From Chionis minor (Eukaryota > Chordata > Aves > Charadriiformes > Chionididae), in the NCBI GenBank assembly GCA_013398295.1, contig VZSF01000859.1, positions 1 to 64,000 on the forward strand: DNA of 64,000 nt. The letters are read 5' to 3'. Under the pieces are notes generated by a model. That model worked only from the letters and a program-made list of their open reading frames with translations, was not told where the DNA came from and searched no databases. Shown here piece after piece: positions 1 through 12,700 of this stretch. The position numbers and the translations under genes are program-made. Each line of letters begins with the position of its first letter. The stretch's first letter is position 1.

Positions 1-674
1 CTGAGGCCAAACCACGACAGAGACTTAATTTTCACTCGGTTCAGATGTAGTCGTCTTCTGCAGGTTGGTTTTATTGCAGGATTCATTCAAAGCTGCCTTC
101 TGATTTTTTTTTTCAAAGCATTTGCATAGTGGAAAGAAAAATACTACTAGCTGTATCTAAAAGCCTAATAAGCAAGGCCTTTGCTTCCTTGTTACATATA
201 ATCTGTATACACACATTTGCTTAATTTACCTTGTTATAGAAGTAATATGAACAGCCTGTTGTTAAACTGGAAGGTTCTAATAGATGGCAGCTGGAGGTGG
301 TAGATTTCTCTAAAGAGCCTGACAAATAACCTTTTAATGCCTCCAGAGAAGTAAAAAAGCTGTTTTACCAGTAATGAAAACAGCTGTTCCTAGGTTAAGG
401 TGGTAGGTACCTTTAGCAGGTACATCCAAGCTGTAGATACTGAGAGGTATCCTTGGTTGCAGTAGTAAGAGGTGGGTTTTTTGCTTGCAGACTGTGCATG
501 TAGAAAGAGCAAGCATGAGATTTTTGCCTTGACAGGAGCTGAAGTAGGTCCTTCAAACAGAGCTTATGTGAGAGACACTTGAAATTTCTGACGTAGGAAG
601 CTGCTGTCTTTGTTCCTGCTGTATTTGAAAGATGGGTGGATGTTTTGAATGTGTCTGTAGTTAATAAACTGATT
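1..674. other. Unique AT-rich DNA, nothing identified
   Basis: No recognisable gene, repeat or RNA is seen. Short frames on both strands lack family motifs and splice context. The stretch ends where CR1 copy 1 begins. Confidence 0.6.
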
Positions 675-1789
675 TGCAGTGGACGTTGTCTACCTGGATT
701 TCTCAAAGGCTTTTGACACAGCTCTCCACAGCCACCTCCTAGAGAAACTGATGCTTCACAGTGTAGACAAATGGTCTGTGTGGTGGGTGGGGAACTGGCT
801 GGCAGGCCTCACCCAGAGCGTGGTGGTAAATACCTCCTTTTCAAACTGGCTACCTCTCACAAGTGGGATCCCTCAGGGATCAAGAGGCCCAACGCTGTTT
901 AGTATCTTCATAAGTGATCTGGATGATGGGATCAAGTGTACCCTGATGAAGCTTGCCGATGGACAGTTGAGAAGGGAGAGCCACCCTTCAGGAAGACCTG
1001 GATAGGTGGGAAGACTGGGCTAACAAGAACTGTCTGAAGTTCAACAAGGACAAGGGTAAGGTCTTGAACCTGGGAAAACATAATCCAGGAGTGCAGCACA
1101 GGCTGAGATCTACCCAGCTGGGGAGCAGCTCTGTGGAAAGGGACCTGGAGGTCCTGGTGTGGACAACTGCAGTATGAGTGAACAGTGTGGTGCAGCAGCA
1201 AAGCAAGCCAAACGGATGCTGGGTTGCATCAACAAGGGCATCACCTGTAGAGATGATGAAATCATTATCCCAGTTGGTGTTTGTCAGGTCACACCTGGAA
1301 TACTGTGTTCAGTTGGTCCGCTGCTATGCCAAAAAGGTGTGGACAGACTGGAGAGGGTCCAGAGAAGGGCTACCAAGGGGATCAAATGAGTGGGAAGCCT
1401 ACCATACGAGGAAAGGCTGAGAGAATTGGTTTTGTTCAGCCTTGAGAAAAGAAGGTTTAGGAGAGACCTTATCATGTTCCAGTATTTACAGGGTGGCCAC
1501 AAAGAAGATGGAGACTGCCTTTTCACAAGGAGTCACATGGAAAAGATGAGGGGTAATAGGTGCAAGTAACTCCTGGGGACTTTCTGACTGGACACAAGAG
1601 GAAGACTTCTCACAGTGAGAACAATCAGTCATTGGAATAATCTCCCCAGGGAAGCAGTGGATTCCCAAACACTGGACACTTAAGATTCAGCTGGATGGGG
1701 TGCTGGGCCATCTTGTGTAGACCATGCTTTTGCAAGAAAGGTTGGACCAGATGATCCTTGAGGTCCCTTCCAACCTGGTATTCTCTGAA
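675..1789 (+). mobile_element. CR1 LINE copy 1, 5'-truncated, RT domain to 3' end
   Basis: This is a chicken-repeat-1 (CR1) non-LTR retrotransposon fragment. It starts inside the ORF2 reverse transcriptase at the motif reading [11 protein letters not shown] (about 682-717), which holds the first catalytic aspartate. It keeps the TSGIPQGS motif (about 859-882). The second catalytic box, normally FADD, reads LADG (about 952-963), so the enzyme would be inactive. Downstream ORF2 C-terminal sequence continues in several shifted frames (for example RVQRRAT at about 1357-1377). The 3' end has the avian CR1 signature AGGTCCCTTCCAACCT followed by one decayed ATTCTATGA-type octamer at about 1780-1788. 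Full-length CR1 is about 4.5 kb, so this is roughly the last quarter. The frameshifts and stops make it a fossil with no coding function. The family call is secure; the subfamily is not assigned. Confidence 0.95.
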
Positions 1790-3009
1790 TTTGTTTTCAG
1801 TGACTGATTTGTGTTCTAATGGATAGAGAGCTTTAAATATTAGCCAACTGCTTGGGCCAAGACATCAGACTTCTCAGATTATCTGGATGCTGATATTTGA
1901 AAATCCGTATTTTGGGTCAATTGATAGAGGGAGGCTTACAGTCTTTTTGGTGGGTGCAATGAGTCCAGAGCAGGATATGCCTTCCCAGGTGTGTGGTGGG
2001 CAGCGTGCCAGGGGTCCTGTGCTCCATCAGAGGCCCATTGGGTGTTGGGACCTCCATCGGTGGTACTGCTTTTGAAATGGTGGCCAGCTTCTGTCCTCTC
2101 TCTGGCAGCAAGCGTGACCTGAAGTACAACTGCAGACAGCTGATAAGTGAGCAGGAGGTGTTCTGGAGCATGAGACTTGGTGAGTTCAATAACTTCTTTT
2201 TCGCAGGGAAACAAAGCAAGCTCCTGTTTAAACTTCCGCCAGTCATAACCTTTCTAGTATTAAAAAGCCTATAATGGAGTTGCTTAACATGTGATGCAGT
2301 ATTAAGTTGTCACAACTTTATTAATGTTAATCTTTGTTTTACCTTTTGATAACGTTTTTTGGCAATTTTTTAATTTTAGAAGTGTGAAAATGAAGCTTGG
2401 AAGAGAGAGTGGAGGAAAGTTGGACACTTCTAACTTTAATGAAATAAGCTGCAGTGAAAGACTAGTGTATAACAGGTCAGAGATACCAAAGTGAGAAATA
2501 GCAAGGGTTTTTCTCAAGGATCAGTCAATAAAGACTTGCTCAGTAATTTAGGAAAAGAACTGGTGAATAGCTTAAAAGTATGAGGATAGCCTCCTCTTGT
2601 CTCAGGTCAGAAAAAGGAGTGTGACTTTTTGCTCCTGAGACCCCAATTCTCAGTTGCTCTCTTTGAACCAGAATGTAAGGTAAAAAGAAATAAGGGATAG
2701 CTGCAATCCACCTTTGTATTCTGGGACAACTGACAGCTCTTAGGTATAATATTAGAGCAGCTTCAGAGCATCTTGAAATTGCACTGTGCTTTCCAATCTG
2801 TCAGTCATAGAGGGACTGTGGCACAGGGTCCTCATAGCTTGTGTGCTTTCTGCTGCTATTCTGCATTTGTCCTGCTACCAGTCCATCTTGTTCTCAGGAC
2901 AGCATTTCTAACTCCTTCAAGTCTATTTTACCTCCAGACAGGTGGAGGAAATGGACTCAACAACCTTAAGAGCTTTTAAGCTCAAAAGTTGTGTGTCCCA
3001 ATGAGGAGG
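1790..3009. other. Unique sequence between two CR1 fragments
   Basis: No gene is recognised. The 1990-2270 stretch is more GC-rich and keeps a 93-codon frame open on the plus strand, but it has no known domain and no clear splice or promoter structure. A pyrimidine-rich acceptor-like site ends at about 2206. An unrecognised old repeat is possible here. Confidence 0.5.
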
Positions 3010-3890
3010 AAATCAAGCAAAGGCGGCAGGAGGAGGTCTGCATGAATGAACAAAGAGCTCCCGACAAAACTTGGGCACAAAAAGGAAGGGTAGAAGGTGA
3101 AAGAGGGGTTGGGCGGCCCACCTGATAGGTAGACTAACTGTCCAAGCCTGCGGGGATGAGGTTAGGAATGCCGAAGTCCACCTGGAGTTGAGTCTGGTGA
3201 GGGATGCAAAAGGTGACACAAAGGGCTTCTACCGGTACATCAGCAGCAAAAGGAAGCCAAGGGAAAACACAGCCCTGCTGCTGAATACAACTAATCCTGG
3301 AAATAATTTCTAGGCATGTGAAGGACAAAAGGCTCGTGAGGATTAATCCCCATGTATTTATGAAGGGTGAAAGTCATGCTTAACCAGTCCGATAGCCTTC
3401 TGTGAAGAAACGGCTGGGTTGGTGGAGGAGGGGAGAGCAGTGGATGTTTAACTTGTCAAAGACTGTCAAATGTCTTACTGAAGGCAACATCCTTACAGGC
3501 AAACTGATGACACAGAGGATACATAACTGAATAGCGAAGTGGACTGAAAACTAGCTGAACTGCTGGGCTCAGGGAGTTGTGATCAGTGGCAGGAGACACA
3601 GGTGGAGGCCAGTCACTAGTGAAGTCAATACTAGGTCCCGTGCTGTTTCTCCTCTTCGCTAATGATCTGGATGATAGGACAGAGGACTTGGGGACTTGGA
3701 TCATCTTTGTGTCATCTGCAGGTTTGCAGGCGATACAAAACTGGGAGGAGTGGCTGACATGGCAGAGGGTTATGTTGTCATTGAGGAACCCAGACAGGCT
3801 GGAGGACTGGGCGGAGAGGAATCTCATGAAGTTCAACAAAGGGAAATGCAAAGTCCTGCACCCAGAGAACCTCATGCAGGAGTACAGAAG
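3010..3890 (+). mobile_element. CR1 LINE copy 2, internal ORF2 fragment with deletions
   Basis: This is a second CR1 fragment in the same orientation as copy 1. It begins in the linker between the endonuclease and reverse-transcriptase regions, where the frame reads GFYRYISSKRKPREN (about 3223-3270). It then jumps at about 3285-3310 into later ORF2 sequence, which implies an internal deletion of several hundred bases compared with my recollection of avian CR1. The RT part (about 3430-3890) lacks the PQGS motif because of a further small deletion near 3625. The catalytic FADD box reads FAGD (about 3723-3734). It stops before any 3' UTR or terminal octamer. Stops and frameshifts are frequent. 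The 155-codon frame on the opposite strand (3456-3923) is an antisense shadow. Confidence 0.9.
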
Positions 3891-4734
3891 CTTTCCTTCC
3901 CACGTGCACACAATCTCATCCAAAGCTGTGCCCAGGTGAAGCTTCTCTTTCTGTTCAGCTGCATACTACTGCTCTTGGAAGTGCTGCAATTTGATTCCTG
4001 TTTATGAGGTCTACCAGGCTGTAAATAAGATTAATATGGAGATATGCTTACAGCTATGGAGTTGCTTAACTTAGATTGAACTTCCTCTAAAAGGTTTAGT
4101 GATCCATAATTGCATTCTTTAGTAATTGTGTTAAAGCACATTCTTTACATTGATCATTTTAGTTGTGCTTCAATTGTTTTTGAATTGATCACAAAGAAAC
4201 TGACTGTGTTCTGGCTGCTTATCTTTAGAGCTGAACATGAAATGATCAAACTCAGTTTGTGAAAATGTCAGAATAATTTTTAATTTTCTGGCAAAATGTC
4301 TGTAAACTGAACACTTCTACACTTAAGCTTCTTCAAAATTGGAAATCCCAGTCAGTTTCAAAGAGTGTATGGGTCTTTGGTGGGTGGAAGAATTGGAAAT
4401 AGAAAAGAAAAAGATGATCTCTTTTAAGTATCAAGACAATATTGTGCAGGAAATAAGGCATTGATCTTGACTAAGTGAATTTAGGTTATATCCTTGTTCT
4501 ACCTAATGTGACCTATGGAAACTCCATGGGTTTCAGAATTATCAATTTTGTAAGTGGTAATAATTAAACTGCTTTCACTTAAAAAAAATAAAAACAACAA
4601 AAAATCTTATATTAGCCACTTCCTATCTCTTTGACCTAATAAAGAAGTTGAATAATATATTGATGTGAAAATTTGATGAAAAAAAATTAAAAATATTCAT
4701 CACTTCTAATTAATTCTTCCTTCTCTCCCCCCAG

Positions 4735-4762
4735 AGTGTTTAATAGCAAAAGAACAAAACTG
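4735..4762 (+). other. Possible 28-bp microexon (unverified)
   Basis: A long pyrimidine tract ending TCTCCCCCCAG (to 4734) precedes this segment and CTG|GTATGTG follows it, so both ends look like vertebrate splice sites. After one leading base the segment reads VFNSKRTKL without a stop and ends on a codon boundary. That phase is compatible with the exon-like segment at 5640. I recognise no protein. Pseudo-exons of this quality occur by chance in vertebrate introns, so this is only a candidate. Confidence 0.15.
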
Positions 4763-5639
4763 GTATGTGATTGCCTGCCCTCCTCTCTCTTTTTGGAAAC
4801 TCTTAGTTAGGTGCAGAGATATCATAGTCCTGACAAAGAAGAAATGTTGAGCTTGTCAGAATGGAAAATGAGTTGCTGGTTGGTGACTATAACCAAGCTA
4901 CTTGGTTCCCTTCCCCCTCTCCTGTTCTCCTAACATACCTCTTTTGCTCCGATAAAATGAAATTTAGTGCCATACGTGGGAAAGGCAAAATGAGATACTG
5001 GTTTGTATGTATGAAATATATGCAGTGCCACCACTGAAGGCATCAAGACTGCAGGAATTTAAAAATGAGACTATTTTCCAGAAATCCTAAGAGAAGGTTT
5101 TTCTGTCTAAAAATTTAGCCTGACCTCACACATGGGGGCCAGGCTTATAATGATTTCACAGAATCCCTTCTACTTCACAGTCAAAATTTCTGCTCGGGTT
5201 AGTGTAGCCTAGACACCAACCTTAGGCACTGACATTTCAACCAGGGAAAATGCACATCATCTGAGGGCAAGGGCAGGCCTCCCAAATGGCTTAATGTCTG
5301 ATGTGTGGTAGTATCTGGATGAGGCAGGAGCTGTAGCCGCAGGCTTCTGCTGGAGACCTAGCTGGTTATTAGACTTCCTTGGAGGATGGGCCTCTGCTAG
5401 GTGAAAATATAATCCCCGGGTGCCACCTCTTTTCTTGCAAGCCTGTGCAGCAGCATCTGGTCAGCAAATCAACCCACCAGTTGCACTGGTAGGTGGAGCT
5501 GTGAGCTGCAACCAAAGCTCAAGTCAGATCACGGAGGAGCATGGCAGTCTTGTTGCGTTCTGCCTTGCTCTTGGTACATAACGCTAGTCAGGTCTGTATA
5601 TTTCCCAGTGTCTTAATTAGCCTTTTACCATTCTTCTAG

Positions 5640-5716
5640 GAAGAGGAAATGTATGGTGGCTACCCTGATGGAGTTGTGGAAGCTGTGGAAAAAGGCCCAA
5701 GGCAGAGTGGAATTTG
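5640..5716 (+). other. Possible terminal coding exon (unverified)
   Basis: The acceptor-like sequence CCTTTTACCATTCTTCTAG ends at 5639, with a plausible branch sequence (TTAAT) just upstream. From 5640 a 25-codon frame starting EEEMYGGYPDGVVEAVEKG runs to a TGA at 5715-5717. The composition looks more protein-like than that of the surrounding shadow frames. No family is recognised, and I see no nearby poly(A) signal that would settle it. A longer frame starting at 5653 uses another phase and also has no recognised motif. Confidence 0.17.
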
Positions 5717-8700
5717 AGCTATCTGTACCTGACACTCTTCATGATGAGTTTGCTTTAGTTTTTGTCCCTGAAGCTTTTACTGTGTCTGGGATCAGCTGCC
5801 TTCAAATTAATGTGGTGTTTCAGTATGTACAAACAGTCTGCTGCAAGCAGAATTTATTTGTTCTCCATCTGTGTTCTCAGTGGTGATGTATGGCTTGCTG
5901 TCCACTTGTTGCTTGCGACTGCAGCGTCAGAGTTGGCTTCTCTCGAAGGGATGAAGTGAAAGAAAAATAGGAAATGTATGCTTGGGTTTGGGTGCCTACC
6001 CCTGCCCCTCACTGATGCACCAAAAAGACTTCAGGTTTCATTTGCTATGTGGAACTACCACCCCCCCGCCCCGCCCCCTGCAATTCCCAGTATTGTGCTT
6101 CAGCCATAGCTAAGGGCCTAATGTTGCTGATGCAACTGTACTTGTTTAATTTTATCCCATTGACTGTGCCACTTAGTGTGCTTAGTCATCTAAAAATCCT
6201 TTTGTTAAGACAGAGAACCAAACACAACACTGAGTATTTGATCCTACCTATTTATGCATGGCTAACATCCTTTGCTTTTATGTTTAGCTTGCTGCTACGA
6301 AAATAATGAAATATTTATTCAGCTGTTAAGGATCAGAGTTTTCCTTCTCTCACGATTAGATGATCTGCAGAGGATGATCCTTAGAGAAGGAAAAAGGCTC
6401 TGGGGTTCTCCAGCACCGCTGTCAGGAGAGGCTGTATGCTGAGGTGGGGCATGTATTGTTGTTTTGATAGGCTAGACTTTTTTTTTTTTTACCCTCAAAG
6501 GAACTGTGGTCAAACCCTTTGAATTTTGGTGTGTCTTTTGATATGTCTTTTGATGTCACAGGCAGCTTGCTGCAGTCAGCTTGGCTCCTGATGGCCTGTT
6601 AAATGCTGTGGTTCTTAGGTGGTGGGGTGCTCTTGCAGCCTGTCTTTTTCTATTAGGTTTTGCAGGATTTAAATCAACGTGGTTAGTATTACTGTGAGCT
6701 GCAGTGAGCGCAAGGCTGTATCACTAAAAATCAACAAGGACCAAATCATGATCAGATTTTTAGGACTAACCAGGAAGGAGAAACTTTTTTCCTTTCCCAG
6801 TTTCAGGGGTGTCTGGTACCTTTCGCCTGGGGATTTCTACCTGTTAGTTGAATGCTGGGTATTCTAAGCATCTCACCTGAGGGGTAAATTCCTCTACAGA
6901 TGAAGTCAGTTGAGAAAAATCTTCAATATATTTAGCTCACCATATGTTTTCAGAAAACTCTTCTCCTGGAATGAACATTCTTAAAAGCAAGCATACTAAC
7001 AGGCTAGCATCTGTTCATTTAGTTGTCAAGACCTAGAATGCGTGTAGACAAGAGAGAGTAAATGGTGGAGATGAGGGAAGGAGAAGATATAATTAAATGA
7101 CCTCTGCTTTCCTCCTCAACAGTCATACACCCACACACCCTGAAGAATCACCAGCTTCTTGATGCTGTATGATTGTCTTATTTCCATTAGATTAAACATT
7201 TACTGCAAGGGTATGTGAACCTCAGGCTGAACTCCAGGTTGAAGCCTAGTTTTTGTATCATCGAAAATCTCAGCCAAATTAATCTGTTTCTGACAATGAT
7301 GCTAGTGGCAAAAATGAGAGACGTTTTATCAGCTTAATTCTCTATCAGTGGTTGTAGTATATCCAGGCCTTGAAGAAGGGACTTAAATCTTAAAAGAAGC
7401 TGACTTCTCTGTTAGAGTTCAGCCTCTGCTAATTCCATGAGACACTACTAAAGTGCAGCTAAGCAGGAAGCCTGTGGAGAAATATCACAGCTTTTTCATG
7501 TCTTGTCAGTTTATGTTGTAACTATTGGATAAGATTTCTAAATGTTCTGTGTGCTGTGTGGTTTGGTTTTTTTTTTTGGGGTGTGTGTCTGTTTTTTTTG
7601 TTTAACTTCCATTTTTCTCTGCTTCCATGTGGGATAGCTCTCCAGTAACAGAGCATCCTGGTCTGCAATGCAATCACAGTGGCATCATCACTTTATTTTT
7701 TTCATGCAAGTTTGCGTACAAGCAGAGTATTGGTATCCAAAGGTGAGCTGGTCTCCTTGTCTCAGAAGAATCAGGTACACCCTGGTGTGCACAGGGATAG
7801 GCAGTGAGCATCCTTTTTTGAAAGGACTAGTAGGAAAGGTTACAGATGTACGTAGAGCCAAGCCTCATGGTTTTCCTAGCAACAGCAGCAAATGAAACCC
7901 TTACAAATGTATTGGGTTATATGTAAGAAGGAAAGTTGGGAAGAAATCTCAGGGTTTTAGGAAGGCATCTGTTGCCATCAGACTGGGCTTTGTAACAAAA
8001 TTAAGCTAGCTAGCTTTAAGTCCTACCTGTTGGCATTTGTTTTGTATCTGCAGGGCTTTGGGGCAGCTCACTGGAGCTCATTTTAGAGGTGGGGATAGGT
8101 CTTGCATTCTGTCTAGCAGCAGCAAAATAGGACACCTGGTCACAAAGTGGAAGAGGGCAGCTGCCCTTTGAGAGAGGGAGCCAGGCCTCAAGGTCTTCAT
8201 AAAAGTTCAGCTGATCATCCAACAGGGTGCTAAAGTACCCTGCTGTTGCTGCTAGTTTAGGCCATGGAGCCCAACCTCTCTTATTTGAGAAGAGAGAAGC
8301 CTCACCAACAGGAGAAAAAAAGTGGGAAGGAGAAGGGATTTTTGTAGTGTGCTGTAACTCATCCTTGCATTTAAGGCAGCTCCAGATCACCTGCCCTTGT
8401 TTAGTTACTTCTCAGAATACTGAAACTCATGTGAATACATCCAAAGAAGCAGGTGAGATCCCAGGTTTTCTTCTGAAAGGATTCCAGGACATAGCAGACA
8501 TTCCCAATAAGTCATAATGAATACGTTTCCTCTAGCTACTGAAGAATGAAGGCTTCAAGTGCAGGATGTTACTGGTGACTGCCACAGAGATTGAATGGAG
8601 TTTCAAGCATGATATCCTTGTATTTTCAAACTGTGTACTGCTATAGATGGACGGGAGCAGGAGGGAATGATAAGGATGTGGGAACAGGTTGAGCTGTGGG

Positions 8701-9023
8701 GGAAACAGAAAGGAGCTTTCCCTAGAAATGCTGGAGTTAAGCTGGAACATGCTTGAGGGGTAGGCCTTTGCAGGGAGGGGAAATGGATTTCTTCTGGGTA
8801 GTATGGGGGTCTGGCACCATGCTGTTTTATTTATTTAGTTCTGAGAATGCTAAAAATGGCCCCTACTATGCTCCAGATACTTCTGACATAAGTTAGAAAT
8901 ACACGACAAAAATACCCTCAGTGCAGAAGTACAAATGAATATTTCAAGGAAAATGACAGTAAAATGAATTTAGGGTTGAGAGTTCAGATTAATAATGCAG
9001 GCTGATCTACAGCACCTTCATTT

Positions 9024-9110
9024 TTTATCTGTAAAATGGGGATAATGATGCTGACCCGGTTTGTAAATGAGCCCTGAGATCATCTGATGAAAAGCATCAC
9101 CAACAGAAGT
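9024..9110 (+). repeat. Ancient L3/MIR-type repeat tail
   Basis: The stretch reads ATCTGTAAAATGGGGATAAT, then TTTGTAAA, then CTGAGATC and CTGATGAAAAGC. This order matches the conserved 3' tail shared by ancient amniote L3 (CR1-related) LINEs and MIR-type SINEs, as I know those families. It is far more diverged than the CR1 copies nearby and so much older. The upstream body is not recognisable. Confidence 0.55.
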
Positions 9111-9639
9111 CGTGGTGGTAGAAATCAGTGTTACAGATGTGGTATAATTGTTTCAAACTAGAATTTTATAAGTATCAGGAAATCCAGAACAGAAGTTAAA
9201 GAAATCTCAAGTATTTTTAAGTGTGTAAATGCTCTCACAAGGTATATGAATGCTTTTGCTGAGCAGTGATGCCATATGGTAACCATGCAATTACAAGCAA
9301 TGTTTTTTTATGGTCACAGATCAAACCGATCTTTTTAAAGAAACATAAATTTTCTTGACTTGGCTCCTTCTGCCGTCTGTCTGTCACTCATTGATTCCAC
9401 ATCACAGGCTGTTTCTCACCACCTTCCTCTTTCACTGCTTTCTACTTCTGAGGCCCTTTGGCCAGCAACATACCACTGTTGAACGCTTTGTTTGTTCTGC
9501 AGTGTTTTTGGTTTATGTACCTAGGCAGACTCTGTAGGTTTTTTTCTTTCTGATGGCATTTGCCAGTCCTTTATGGTCAACTCCACCCAAACCTTTTACT
9601 CAGGCTCTGGTACCCCAGGAAAGCCCCTTTGTACTATTT

Positions 9640-9770
9640 CTTTGCATACAGGTCTGCGTTCCATCCTCTACTTGTCAAACGCGTCTGCATCCAACTCTCC
9701 CACCCATCCTTCACCCACACTCCTCCCCCCCGTCCCTCCCCCCAACCCTCACTGCCAATTTCCCGCCATA
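9640..9770 (+). repeat. C/pyrimidine-rich low-complexity tract
   Basis: The plus strand is dominated by C and CT runs, including C7 and C6 blocks at about 9725-9743. Overlapping frames of 74 to 136 codons on both strands across 9553-9987 are open because this composition has few stop triplets. They show no domain and are not called as genes. Confidence 0.7.
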
Positions 9771-12700
9771 CTCCTGACACCGTCAGTTGTCTTTTTACCT
9801 CTTTGCTGTATCCCAAACTTAGCTTCGGTTTCTTCTCTCCTTCCCAGTACTTTGACCTGGGACCTGCAACTGCCCTCCCTGTCACCCTTTTCACGGGTGC
9901 CGTCTTTGCTGCTGGAGCCAGCTTGCTCTTTGCCCCTTCAGTTTTACAACAACAATAATGAGAAAGATCTATGCAAATCTTGACCAAATAAATAACTAAG
10001 AAATTATTAGAAATGGATCACTTTAAAAAATAAAAATGCTGGGCTCTGCCAGGTATAATCACTTGTGTAGAAAAATACATCGTACTTCACTTTACTAATG
10101 TATTTTGCTGACCTTGCTTATACTTAAAGGAAAGAAAAGAACCCTTGGTCTCCAATTCTAGCATTACATATTTGAGTGTGCAGTCTATTTATTCCTTTGG
10201 GCTCCAAGATATGAAGGTGAATAGGCTTTTCCCAGATCAGAGCGTTGGAAGGCAAAAACCAAAAGGTGAAGCTGTGGCAGAAAGCCCATGGGAGGTGATG
10301 AAATAAATGGTGGTGGGTCTGTGTTCACATGCTCCTTTTAAGCGTTGTCTAAGGCCTCTTACTTCCATTTGAAGTGTTCCGATGTGTGCAGTGATTGACG
10401 AGGAAGTAAAGAAAATGCCCTTTTTGCCATTATTTTTGGCTGTTAATTTCTCAGACTGCTAAAACTTCAAATGCTAGAGGCTGCACCAGGACTGATGCCT
10501 TTTTATTGTCTCTTTGTATTCATGCGCCTGAGACCAGAGCAGGACTGACCCTATGCTAATAGAAAGATGGAATTGGTTGAAAATTCAGCTAATAATGGAA
10601 AACTACCTTCCACCGTAGCTATGCAGCAGGCACTCTGTAATAATAAATCTGTCAGGCTGTCTCCCTTCATGGTGCTACAAATGTTTGCAGACTTTTTAAG
10701 AGAGAGGACATTTGCATAAAGGAAAGGAAGAAAGTTTATATGTTTTCTGTCTGATATTCAAGTTTGGTAAAATGTTACGTGTAGCGTTTGTAATTTTGAA
10801 TCTATGGGGGGTTGAGGAGCAAGTGTTATGCCTTGGTTTTTGACAGTGCTATTTGACAGATTAAGAAATAAAATGCTAAAGTAATCTTGTGTCTGAAAAC
10901 AAGAGATGGAAATAGAGCAGATGTCATTTTGCAAATGGGGAGTAAAAAGGTTTTTGTGTTTGCCAGCATGCACAGTTTAGCATAATTTCAGTGCATCAGG
11001 AAATGAGCTTTAAATTATTGTAAAGTGGTTGGTAAGTGGGTGCAACACAGTTAAATTTATTAAAGCTTTTTTGGTAAATAATTGATATAATGTTGCAGTA
11101 AGAGTACATTATATATTATAAAATGATACATTATGTAAATAGATGTAGCACACTTTTCCTTCTTGATACTAGATTCCACACTGGCTAATAATTGTGAAGG
11201 AGCTCAGTCAGTTTTTCTCCAAGCGACATGGGTATTTTAGCTGTGGAAAATTGGCAGGTGTGTTATTTAAATTACTTTCTCCATCTCCATACAGATTTCA
11301 GCTTGATTTAGAAATAAAATAATAATAATAATTAAAAAATCAGCCCTAGAGAGAAGATAGACCAGCCTGCTTACCATAAGTGGCTGGAGGAAAAGGCTGG
11401 GAACTTGATGTTTTCCCCCAGTGAATGATGTTCAGAGACCTATTGCTCTGGGTGATTTGCTGCTGTTGAACTCATATGCTTGTCTACACCTAATCCAAGT
11501 GCTGGTTTGAATACAGTCTTGATTATCTCTGGCTGTGCAGAGTAGTATATTTGTGCTTTTATTAAGGCAACAATACTAATAATGGTGAGAGACTGTTATT
11601 TTCAGATTTTCCAGAAGTCAGGTTTAAGGTAGAGTGTCTCTTGAGAATTCTTATCTAGTTAATAGAATATTCGCATTTGACAGGGCATGCCTCAACAAGA
11701 CCTCTGTAATAATTGCAATGTGAGGATCTGGGTTTTTTGCTGTTAATGGATTGCAAAATTTTCTTCATGTTTACTGTCAGAAATAGGACTGGTGGTGAGT
11801 CCATCATTTGTGTGGGCACCTTGTATATCAAGATTTTGCTAAATGGTTTAGGAAAACTTTACTAAATGTTGAACAGAGGTATGGAGCATAAGTACGAAAC
11901 AGCTATTATGTCTTCTGCTAGTAAGTAAATAAAGTAATATCTATTAACTACTTGTGGCATTCACCAGTTGTTGACCCTTTACCAGTGATGAAATCTTTAT
12001 TCAGAATATGACCAGACTCTCTCCCCCAGGACCTTAGCTCCTGATAAACTGGTTAAGGCATAGCGTCTCATTTAGTGGAGGAAGCACTAGAGTCTCATGA
12101 CACCATTCTTGTATGCCACCGTAAACTTAATCCCAAACACCACGCACAATCCATGTAGAAAGTCTCCCAGAAAAATTGTCCAGGACTGCGTGGCACTGGA
12201 CTGTTACAGCATTGCTTCATGATTATGTGCCTCTATTTTTCTCGTGAATTTTAAAGAACACTTTTTTTACCAGTGTCCTACCTGTCTGATCTCTGGACAG
12301 GTAAGGAAACTTTGGTAGAACTACTAGGAATGGCAAATGAATTTCTACAGCTGGTTTCAATCTCCACACTCCTGAGCTGTATTTACCAAGTCCTTGTAGG
12401 TGGTCTGTAAATAATTATGCAGATGATTAATGGGTAACACATTTCCTGTCACCCCCAGATGTTGTCAAGACATTGCCAGAAACTCTGGAAGGGATATTAA
12501 GGAATTAGTGATGCAACAGTGTAGTGGTCAGCACTATAATAACTGTGTAATTACAGAAAAGCACTGCTTATGTAACTATCCAAAATCAAGTATTTTTGAC
12601 ACATCCATATTTTCCAGTGAGATGAAGGGTCAGAAGTGCCTCTTTAGCATGAGACGGAGATACAGTGATGTTTGATATTGTTGCAAAAAGTGGATAGGGA

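Larger units (their letters stand above)
3891..9020. other. Unique AT-rich DNA with two small exon-like segments
   Basis: No recognised gene lies here. Visible items are the exon-like segments at 4735-4762 and 5640-5716 (separate entries), a C-rich run at 6061-6078, and poly-T runs at about 6478-6490 and 7569-7577. A further acceptor/donor-flanked 32-bp segment at 7711-7742 is too short to weigh. Confidence 0.5.

Noticed and set aside
3456..3923. 155-codon minus-strand frame
   Set aside because: It is exactly antisense to CR1 copy 2 and has no independent protein motif.
7711..7742. 32-bp segment between an acceptor-like TTTTTTTCATGCAAG and a GTGAGC donor
   Set aside because: It is too short and its acceptor is too weak to separate from chance.
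9553..9987. Several frames of 74-136 codons on both strands
   Set aside because: The C-rich, stop-poor composition explains them; all overlap and none has a known motif.
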